Assembly: GCA_012965065.1 (NCBI GenBank) | Contig: DTSX01000004.1 | Span: forward strand, 1-9,091 | Source: Gammaproteobacteria bacterium | Lineage (GTDB): Bacteria > Pseudomonadota > Gammaproteobacteria > Steroidobacterales > UBA11654 | Direction: 5' to 3' | Length of the DNA stretch: 9,091 nt | In this document: positions 1 to 5,235 of the stretch, piece after piece | How positions within the stretch are numbered: position 1 is the first letter of the stretch | Layout: every line of letters starts with the position of its first letter | Program-made: the position numbers and the translations under genes | Notes under the pieces: generated by a model | Told to the model about the DNA's origin: nothing | Seen by the model: only the letters and a program-made list of their open reading frames with translations | The model's database searches: none

Positions 1-69
1 TATCATTGGATCCTCTTTCCCAAACTTTGCAAGACCAATATTTTCACTTAAATCACTAAAAATACACAA
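1..69 (-). CDS. possible 5' end of an unrecognised divergent gene, cut by the window edge
   Basis: Reading the minus strand leftwards from a TTG at 69-67, the frame stays open to the edge of the window and gives about 23 residues beginning MCIFSDLSENIG. I do not recognise the peptide. The other two minus-strand frames are closed by stops in this stretch. The main support is an extended Shine-Dalgarno sequence at 92-80. The weak point is spacing: 14 nt lie between GGAGG and the TTG, longer than usual, and no ATG or GTG is better placed in this frame. A GTG in another frame stops after three codons. The gene would be divergent from trxA. An open run this short could arise by chance, so this is a tentative call. 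Confidence 0.25.
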   Translation of the reverse strand, partial: MCIFSDLSENIGLAKFGKEDPMI

Positions 70-79
70 AAAGACTTGA

Positions 80-92
80 ATCACCTCCTTTA
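80..92 (-). promoter_or_regulatory. very strong Shine-Dalgarno sequence, minus strand
   Basis: Read on the minus strand this is TAAAGGAGGTGAT, complementary over its whole 13 nt to the usual 3' end of 16S rRNA (ATCACCTCCTTTA). That is far more extensive than any ribosome binding site of the other genes here. It suggests a minus-strand gene starting just to its left, although no ideally spaced start codon is visible. Read on the plus strand it would place an anti-SD-like stretch in the trxA leader. Confidence 0.4.
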
Positions 93-194
93 TAGAGAGA
101 GAATACACTACCTGATGGCAAAACCAAGCCAGCTGCACATCGATATTAAATAACAGAATCCTAATAATTTAACAATTAACTTCATATAGAGAGA

Positions 195-515
195 ATGAGT
201 TTAACTCACACAACTGATGCAAATTTTGATCAGGATGTACTCCAATCAGACGTACCGGTATTACTTGATTTCTGGGCTGAGTGGTGTGGTCCGTGTAAAA
301 TGATCGGGCCCCTTTTAGTCGAGTTGTCGGAGGAGTATGCCAAGAAAGTGAAAATTGTAAAACTCAATGTCGATGAAAATAACAACACTGCCATTCAATA
401 TGCAGTGAGAAGCATTCCAACCCTAATTTTATTCAAAGATGGCCAAGTACAGGCACAACATATAGGTGCAGCGGCCAAGGGTCAGTTGAAGCAATTTATA
501 GATTCCAATTTATAA
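195..515 (+). CDS. trxA: thioredoxin 1
   Basis: This is cytoplasmic thioredoxin, the general disulfide reductase that is recharged by thioredoxin reductase and supplies electrons to ribonucleotide reductase, other reductases and DsbD. The 106 residues match the family length (about 108). The active site WCGPC is at residues 30-34 with Cys31 and Cys34. The buried acid Asp25 lies in LLDFWAEW, and the cis-proline is Pro75 in RSIPT. The C-terminus has the usual helix after the ILFKDGQ strand. The ATG at 195 is preceded directly by a purine run (TATAGAGAGA, 185-194), which is a weak, close ribosome site, but the start fits the family length. rho follows after 3 nt, so the two are probably co-transcribed. 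This is the familiar trxA-rho order, but much tighter than in E. coli, where a long rho leader separates them. The identification is secure. Confidence 0.97.
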   Translation: MSLTHTTDANFDQDVLQSDVPVLLDFWAEWCGPCKMIGPLLVELSEEYAKKVKIVKLNVDENNNTAIQYAVRSIPTLILFKDGQVQAQHIGAAAKGQLKQFIDSNL

Positions 516-516
516 T
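486..516 (+). promoter_or_regulatory. candidate internal promoter for rho overlapping the end of trxA
   Basis: A perfect consensus -10 box TATAAT lies at 511-516 across the trxA stop codon. A 4/6 match to the -35 box, TTGAAG, lies at 486-491, giving a 19-nt spacer that is longer than the optimal 17. Transcription from it would begin at about 522-524, just past the ATG at 519. Such transcripts could therefore encode only the shorter Rho starting at 657. The region is AT-rich, so a chance match is possible. Confidence 0.35.
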
Positions 517-518
517 TT

Positions 519-1913
519 ATGAAACATCCAAAAAACAACAAAGGGAAAAGAAGAAATCCCAGGCACCAAAGAACCACCCAGACCCAGGATAGAACGCCAA
601 CTTTTACCCAAGATGACATAGTCTCTAAAGCTGATTTAGAGGTCGGCAACAATTTGATGAGCTTGCCAGAACTGAGGAATAAATCGATTTCTGAGTTACA
701 GGCAGCAGCAGAGGCGATGAATATCGAAAACTTAGCCCGTGCCAGAAGGCAAGACATTACCTTTGCCATGTTAAAGGCACATGCCGCTGAGAATCATCCA
801 ATTTACGGTGAAGGGGTATTGGAAATACTCCAGGATGGTTTTGGTTTTTTACGCTCCGCAGACAGCTCTTATCTGGCCGGTCCTGACGATGTTTATGTTT
901 CGCCAACCCAAATTCGACGATTTAATTTACACACCGGAGATACCGTTGCAGGTTCTGTCAGGCCTCCGAAAGACAGCGAACGGTATTTTGCCTTGTTAAA
1001 AGTTGCCGAGATTAATTTTGAAGAACCCGAAAACGTTCGATCCAAAGTTCTCTTTGAGAATTTAACCCCTTACTTTCCAGAAGAAAGATTCATATTGGAG
1101 CAAGGGACGGGAAGTTTGGAGGATTTAACTGCACGCATCATTGATTTGGCTGCACCGATTGGTAAAGGTCAGAGGGGCCTGATCGTCTCACCTCCAAAGG
1201 CAGGTAAAACGATACTGCTGCAAAATATTGCCTCATCCATTACTGCCAATTACCCAGAAGCTATACTCATCGTCCTGTTGATTGATGAACGACCAGAAGA
1301 AGTGACCGATATGCAAAGAACGGTGAGAGGAGAAGTGGTTTCAAGCACGTTTGACGAACCAGCCACACGGCATGTGCAAGTCGCAGACATGGTTTTAGAG
1401 AAAGCCAAGCGACTTGCTGAACACAAGAAGGACGTGGTTATATTGCTCGACTCCATAACACGTTTGGCAAGGGCTTATAATACGGTTGCTCCTGCCTCGG
1501 GTAAAGTTTTGACAGGAGGTGTTGATGCCAACGCCCTGCAAAAACCAAAAAGATTTTTTGGTGCTGCTAGAAATCTTGAGGAAGGGGGCAGCTTGACTAT
1601 TATTGCAACTGCACTCGTTGACACCGGTTCGAGAATGGACGAAGTCATCTTTGAGGAATTTAAAGGCACGGGTAACATGGAAATTCATCTGGACAGGAGA
1701 ATATCTGAGAAAAGAGTGTACCCTGCCATTCACATCAACCGATCTGGAACACGAAGGGAGGAGTTATTGATGGAACCCGATGAGTTACAGAAAATGTGGG
1801 TGTTACGAAAAGTGGTGCACGACATGGATGAAGTAGCCGCCATTGAATTTTTGATCAGCAAAATGAAAGACACCAAGACCAATGCTGAATTTTTTGAGTC
1901 AATGAAACGCTAG
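519..1913 (+). CDS. rho: transcription termination factor Rho, with N-terminal extension
   Basis: This is the hexameric RNA-dependent ATPase/helicase that ends transcription at rut sites. Residues 47-464 align end to end with E. coli Rho at a constant offset of 46. The N-terminal helical domain starts at MSLPEL. The primary RNA site has FGFLRS (108-113), RRFN (133-136) and RYFAL (155-159). Walker A is PPKAGKT (225-231, Lys230) and Walker B ends at Asp311. The Q-loop lies around 328-345 and the R-loop KGTGNME at 382-388. Arg412 matches the arginine finger. Asp256, Arg258 and Ser312, which match known bicyclomycin contacts, are present. Residues 1-46 are extra and are basic and rich in Q, N, T and P, with nine Lys/Arg in the first 25. 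The start is uncertain. ATG 519 is 3 nt after trxA with no visible SD. ATG 657 would give a standard 418-residue protein, but its AGAGG (638-642) is 14 nt away. The stop overlaps that of convergent purD. Confidence 0.97.
   Translation: MKHPKNNKGKRRNPRHQRTTQTQDRTPTFTQDDIVSKADLEVGNNLMSLPELRNKSISELQAAAEAMNIENLARARRQDITFAMLKAHAAENHPIYGEGVLEILQDGFGFLRSADSSYLAGPDDVYVSPTQIRRFNLHTGDTVAGSVRPPKDSERYFALLKVAEINFEEPENVRSKVLFENLTPYFPEERFILEQGTGSLEDLTARIIDLAAPIGKGQRGLIVSPPKAGKTILLQNIASSITANYPEAILIVLLIDERPEEVTDMQRTVRGEVVSSTFDEPATRHVQVADMVLEKAKRLAEHKKDVVILLDSITRLARAYNTVAPASGKVLTGGVDANALQKPKRFFGAARNLEEGGSLTIIATALVDTGSRMDEVIFEEFKGTGNMEIHLDRRISEKRVYPAIHINRSGTRREELLMEPDELQKMWVLRKVVHDMDEVAAIEFLISKMKDTKTNAEFFESMKR
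522..656 (+). promoter_or_regulatory. C-rich rho 5' segment, possible Rho-utilisation leader
   Basis: Within this stretch, positions 558-610 hold 21 C and only 8 G, a C-over-G bias in unstructured sequence of the kind that makes Rho-utilisation (rut) sites. In E. coli, rho is known to be autoregulated by Rho-dependent attenuation in its leader between trxA and rho. Here the same position is occupied either by such a leader (if Rho starts at 657) or by codons 2-46 of a longer Rho (if it starts at 519). Both roles could coexist. This is inference from base composition and position only. Confidence 0.25.
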
Positions 1914-3211
1914 TTCAATAGCTTTATTGCTTTATCGCCTATATCCCTACGATAATATACCCCATCCCAAGCTACTTTTTTGACCGCTTCGTAAGCAACT
2001 TTTTTTGCTTGTTTAACATCTCTGCCAAGAGCAGTGACACACAGTACCCTGCCGCCACTGGTAACAATTTTACCATTGCGGATTGCCGTTCCTGAGTGGA
2101 AGATCTTTACCTCTGGATATGCCAGATCCGTTGCATCCAATCCATGAATTTCGAAGCCGGTTGCATATTTCTCAGGATAGCCTGAACTGGCCATGATAAC
2201 GCCCAAAGCAGTGCGGTCATCCCATTCAATTGGAAATGATTCTATGGTTCCGTTAAAACAAGCTTGAATGAGTTCAACCAAATCCGATGAGAGTCGCATC
2301 ATAATTGGCTGCGTTTCAGGATCACCAAAGCGACAGTTAAATTCCAGTACTTTAGGCTCATTTTGATCTGAAATCATTAAACCAGCATAGAGGAATCCTC
2401 TGTATGGCATGCCCTCATCAACCATACCATGAACAGTTGGCAGCATGATCTCATCCATAATCTTTTTTTGGAGCTCGTCGTCCACAAAAGGGGCAGGGGA
2501 ATAAGCACCCATCCCACCGGTATTGAGGCCAACATCCCCATCCCCAATTGCCTTGTGATCCTGTGAGGTAGCCAGAGGTAGGATGTTTACCCCATCTACC
2601 ATGGCAATGAAGCTTGCTTCCTCACCTTCCAGGAATTCTTCAACAACGATCGTTGCTCCTGCAGATCCAAATTTATGATCGGTCATGATGGCATCAACGC
2701 TTTTTTCCGCCATCGCAAAATTGTTGACAATAAATACCCCTTTGCCTGCTGCTAAGCCATCTGCCTTGATTACCATTGGATACACCGAGTTTTTTAAAAA
2801 CTTTTTCGCTGAATGAGGATCGGAAAAAGATTGATAAGTTGCGGTTGGGATCCTGTATTTTTGCATAAAGCGTTTTGCGAAAGCTTTGGATCCTTCCAAT
2901 TGTGCTGCTTCAGCAGTGGGTCCAAAACATTTAATGCCGATCTTGGTGAACTCATCGACGATCCCTGCAACCAGAGGATCCTCTGGACCAACGACAATGA
3001 GATCTATCGACTCATTTTGTGCAAAATGAGCTAATTGTTCAATGTCAGTTGCTTTGATCTCAATGTTGACTATTTTTGCTTCACTTGAGGATCCTGGGTT
3101 GCCAGGGGCGACATAAACAGTGTCAACATGCTTTGATTGAGCAAGTTTCCAAGACAATGCATGTTCTCGTCCACCCCCACCAACGACTAAAACCTTGGAT
3201 GATTTACCCAT
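1910..3211 (-). CDS. purD: phosphoribosylamine-glycine ligase (GAR synthetase)
   Basis: This is the second step of purine synthesis: 5-phosphoribosylamine + glycine + ATP gives glycinamide ribonucleotide. The 433 residues are close to the family norm of about 430. The N-domain shows VLVVGGGGREHAL (7-19), VAPGNPGS (34-41) and VVGPEDPL (73-80). The ATP-grasp region has VIKADGLAAGKGVF (147-160), VVEEFLEGEEASF (189-201), the nucleotide/metal loop SQDHK (216-220), NTGGMGAYSPAP (230-241) and the metal-binding LEFNCRFGDPETQ (289-301). The ATG at 3211 lies 2 nt after the purH stop. No strong SD is visible, so translation is probably coupled to purH. This is the last gene of the fis-purH-purD run. It ends inside the last codon of convergent rho, sharing the bases CTAG. 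Confidence 0.97.
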   Translation of the reverse strand: MGKSSKVLVVGGGGREHALSWKLAQSKHVDTVYVAPGNPGSSSEAKIVNIEIKATDIEQLAHFAQNESIDLIVVGPEDPLVAGIVDEFTKIGIKCFGPTAEAAQLEGSKAFAKRFMQKYRIPTATYQSFSDPHSAKKFLKNSVYPMVIKADGLAAGKGVFIVNNFAMAEKSVDAIMTDHKFGSAGATIVVEEFLEGEEASFIAMVDGVNILPLATSQDHKAIGDGDVGLNTGGMGAYSPAPFVDDELQKKIMDEIMLPTVHGMVDEGMPYRGFLYAGLMISDQNEPKVLEFNCRFGDPETQPIMMRLSSDLVELIQACFNGTIESFPIEWDDRTALGVIMASSGYPEKYATGFEIHGLDATDLAYPEVKIFHSGTAIRNGKIVTSGGRVLCVTALGRDVKQAKKVAYEAVKKVAWDGVYYRRDIGDKAIKLLN

Positions 3212-3213
3212 GG

Positions 3214-4797
3214 CTAATGCTTGAAATGCCTGATCCCGGTAAAGCCCATCACTAGATTGTGTTCATCAGCAGCTGCTATGACTTCGTCATCTCTGATGGA
3301 TCCTCCGGGTTGAATGACACAGCTGATACCGTAATCTGCTGCCATTTCTATGCTGTCTTTGAAAGGAAAGAAGCCATCGGAGGCCATCACACAGTTCTTG
3401 GTATGAAGATTAGCTGATGCAGCTTTTAAGCTGGCAATTTTAGCGCTCATCACACGGCTCATTTGTCCTGCTCCTATGCCTATGGTTTGTTGTTGTCTGG
3501 CAAAAACAATGGCATTGGATTTGACGTATTTAACAACTTTCCAGGCAAAGAGCATGTCTTTGATTTCTTCGTCTTCCGGCTGACGGAGTGTCACAATATC
3601 AATGTCTTGTCTGTCTATTGTTTTTTCATCGCCTTCTTGAATAAGAAATCCACCATCAATGGTCTGGACAGAATAATCAACGGTATTCTTCTCACCACCA
3701 TCCATCTCAATCACCCTAATGTTTTGTTTTTCCTCCAAAGCTTTGAGAGCATCAGAGTCAAATGACGGCGCTATTAAGAGCTCGAGAAATTGATTGTTGA
3801 TGATGTTTTTTATCAATTTACCATCGACGTTTCGGTTCACTGCGATGACCCCTCCAAAAGCTGATTCGGGATCTGTATGGAATGATTTTTTGTAAGCCTC
3901 ATCAAGATCATTGCCAATTGCAACTCCACAAGGATTGACATGTTTTACGATCACGCAGGCTGGTTCGTTGAAACTCTGTACACAACCTATTGCAGCATTA
4001 GCATCCAATAAGTTGTTGTAAGACAGCTCTTTGCCTTGATGCAGTTTGGATCCAACCAGTGTGTTGGGCCCGACTTCTTTTTGCTGGTATATTGCAGCAC
4101 GTTGATGAGGATTTTCCCCGTATCTCAGATTCGTTTTTTTCGTCAATCCTATGGGTAATTTCTGGGGTAGAGTGTCGTCCTGATTTTTAGAAAAATAATC
4201 CCAAATAGCAGCGTCGTAACATGCTGTGTACCCAAATGCTTTTAAGGCCAATTGTTTTCTAAGAGTGTAGGTAACACAACCCTGGTTGTTGGCAAGTTCG
4301 GTGATTAATGTTTCATAATCACCTGGATCTGTAAGGATGGTTTTGCTGTGATAATTTTTTGCAGTGGCTCTGATCATACTGGGACCACCAATATCAATGT
4401 TTTCAACTGCTTTCTCTGCATCAGAGTGATGCTGGGCGATTGTTTCTTCAAATGGATAGAGATTGACTACCACTAAGTCAATGTTGGTGATTGAGTATTT
4501 TTCTAGGAGCTTGTCATCAATCACAGGTCGATTGAGTAGGCCTGCATAGATTAATGGGTGGAGTGTTTTTACACGACCACCCATCATTTCAGGAAAACCC
4601 GTAATTGCAGAGACTTCGGTTACTTTGAAGTTCTGTTCTTTTAAATAGGCAGAAGTTCCACCTGTTGAGACGATAGCAATGTCATGGGATCTTAAGGTTG
4701 CAGCAAGTTGATCCAAATCACTCTTATCGGAAACACTGATCAGTGCCGTTTTAATTTTAATTGCTGTCTGATCTGACACGTTTTCGGTAAAAAACAA
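3214..4797 (-). CDS. purH: bifunctional AICAR formyltransferase / IMP cyclohydrolase
   Basis: This enzyme carries out the last two steps of purine synthesis: formylation of AICAR with 10-formyl-THF, then ring closure to IMP. The 527 residues match the family. The N-terminal cyclohydrolase (MGS-like) domain shows ALISVSDK (18-25), VSTGGTSAYL (43-52), GGRVKTLHP (73-81) and VVNLYPFEETI (110-120). The C-terminal transformylase domain has LRYGENPHQ (224-232), the catalytic Lys-His pair in VKHVNPCG (284-291), and MASDGFFPFKDS (471-482). The start is unusual. The first in-frame start is TTG at 4797-4795, immediately after the fis stop (TAATTG), with no SD. GTG at 4779 (residue 7) would give an N-terminus nearer to E. 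coli PurH but also lacks an SD. Translation is therefore likely coupled to fis. The stop lies 2 nt before purD. Confidence 0.96.
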   Translation of the reverse strand: MFFTENVSDQTAIKIKTALISVSDKSDLDQLAATLRSHDIAIVSTGGTSAYLKEQNFKVTEVSAITGFPEMMGGRVKTLHPLIYAGLLNRPVIDDKLLEKYSITNIDLVVVNLYPFEETIAQHHSDAEKAVENIDIGGPSMIRATAKNYHSKTILTDPGDYETLITELANNQGCVTYTLRKQLALKAFGYTACYDAAIWDYFSKNQDDTLPQKLPIGLTKKTNLRYGENPHQRAAIYQQKEVGPNTLVGSKLHQGKELSYNNLLDANAAIGCVQSFNEPACVIVKHVNPCGVAIGNDLDEAYKKSFHTDPESAFGGVIAVNRNVDGKLIKNIINNQFLELLIAPSFDSDALKALEEKQNIRVIEMDGGEKNTVDYSVQTIDGGFLIQEGDEKTIDRQDIDIVTLRQPEDEEIKDMLFAWKVVKYVKSNAIVFARQQQTIGIGAGQMSRVMSAKIASLKAASANLHTKNCVMASDGFFPFKDSIEMAADYGISCVIQPGGSIRDDEVIAAADEHNLVMGFTGIRHFKH

Positions 4798-5109
4798 TTA
4801 TTTTATGAGTTCAAATAGCTTTAATTTTTTTCTCAAAGTTGATCGATTGATGCCCAGGATTTCCGCTGCCTGTGATTGGTTTTTATTGGTAAACGCCATC
4901 ACCGCTTCGATGAGTGGCAGTTCCACCTCATTGATGACTAACTTATATAAACCATTGGGTGCATTGCCATTGAGTGTTTTGAAATATTCTTGTAACGCTG
5001 TTTCAGTGGATTCTTTGAGGGTGCGGTGAATTAATGTTCCGTTAACAGAATCGTTGGCAGGGTGTGTATTTTTTGATTGCTTTGCTTTTGATTGTAATTT
5101 TTCTTTCAC
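4798..5109 (-). CDS. fis: Fis-family nucleoid-associated DNA-binding protein
   Basis: Fis is a homodimeric DNA-bending protein. In E. coli it peaks in early exponential growth, activates rRNA promoters, assists site-specific recombination and represses its own gene. The 103 residues compare with 98 in E. coli. The first 30 residues are Lys/Ser-rich and unlike E. coli, while residues 36-103 match well: the dimer helices (TALQEYFKTLNG, LYKLVINEVELPLIEAVM) and a C-terminal helix-turn-helix (SQAAEILGINRSTLRKKLK, 79-97). The start is GTG at 5109-5107, with a clear SD GGGGAG at 5123-5118 and 8 nt spacing. A gap of 120 nt separates it from accC and carries a candidate promoter and two palindromes. 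The stop abuts the purH TTG. Fis followed by purH-purD is a familiar order, but the dusB or prmA gene often found just upstream is absent. Confidence 0.93.
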   Translation of the reverse strand: MKEKLQSKAKQSKNTHPANDSVNGTLIHRTLKESTETALQEYFKTLNGNAPNGLYKLVINEVELPLIEAVMAFTNKNQSQAAEILGINRSTLRKKLKLFELIK

Positions 5110-5158
5110 GAAGAAAACTCCCCTGTTGCACGTTAATGCGTAACTGATTTTATGAGTA

Positions 5159-5176
5159 ACTTAAAAAAATTTAAGT
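5159..5176. repeat. palindrome in the fis leader, possible operator
   Basis: This is a perfect inverted repeat of 7 bp, ACTTAAA and TTTAAGT, around four A's. It covers about +1 to +18 relative to the predicted fis start of transcription. A regulator bound here would block initiation. E. coli fis is autorepressed, and this A-tract dyad is the type of sequence Fis bends, but it does not fit the 15-bp Fis consensus exactly. AT-rich dyads also occur by chance. Confidence 0.35.
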
Positions 5177-5183
5177 ATCAAAG

Positions 5184-5192
5184 ACTATAACA
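5184..5192 (-). promoter_or_regulatory. candidate extended -10 promoter of fis-purH-purD
   Basis: Read on the minus strand, TGTTATAGT is an extended -10 element (TG, one base, then TATAGT, a 5/6 match). The base pattern 17 nt upstream (about ACGATC) is a poor -35 box, as is common for extended -10 promoters. Transcription would start near 5177, leaving a leader of about 68 nt before the fis GTG. This places the dyad at 5159-5176 right at the start of the transcript. It is the only good promoter-like element I see in the accC-fis gap. Confidence 0.35.
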
Positions 5193-5218
5193 TGGACTGG
5201 CTCGAAGATCGTCTGCGT

Positions 5219-5235
5219 TTGTAAAATTTTTACAA
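5219..5235. repeat. palindrome across the accC stop codon
   Basis: TTGTAAAA and TTTTACAA form a perfect 8-bp inverted repeat around a single central base. The accC stop (TAA, 5232-5230) sits inside it. It lacks the GC-rich stem and following U-run of an intrinsic terminator. It lies about 30 nt upstream of the candidate fis -10 element, close to its -35 side, so a regulator site for fis is a possible reading. Confidence 0.35.

Noticed and set aside
76..92. Plus strand resembles the 3' end of 16S rRNA (16 of 17 bases from TTG through CACCTCCTTTA)
   Set aside because: Sequence upstream of it shows no 16S helix 45 or any other rRNA similarity, so it is better explained as the complement of an extended SD on the minus strand.
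482..769. Minus-strand 95-codon frame opposite trxA/rho, and similar long antisense frames within rho, purH, accB and dsbD
   Set aside because: They lie opposite or inside strongly conserved genes, have no recognisable motif or ribosome site, and are shadows of the real coding frames.
1915..1928. Possible terminator between rho and purD (CAATA/TATTG hairpin)
   Set aside because: A five-pair AT stem without a proper U-run, and it lies inside the purD coding end. Not a credible intrinsic terminator.
2971..2986. Perfect 16-bp palindrome CCAGAGGATCCTCTGG
   Set aside because: It lies wholly inside the conserved purD motif GPEDPLV, so codon constraint explains the sequence. No regulatory context.
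5110..5229. Decayed prmA remnant after accC
   Set aside because: Reading the gap in all minus-strand frames gave short peptides with no PrmA-like motif.
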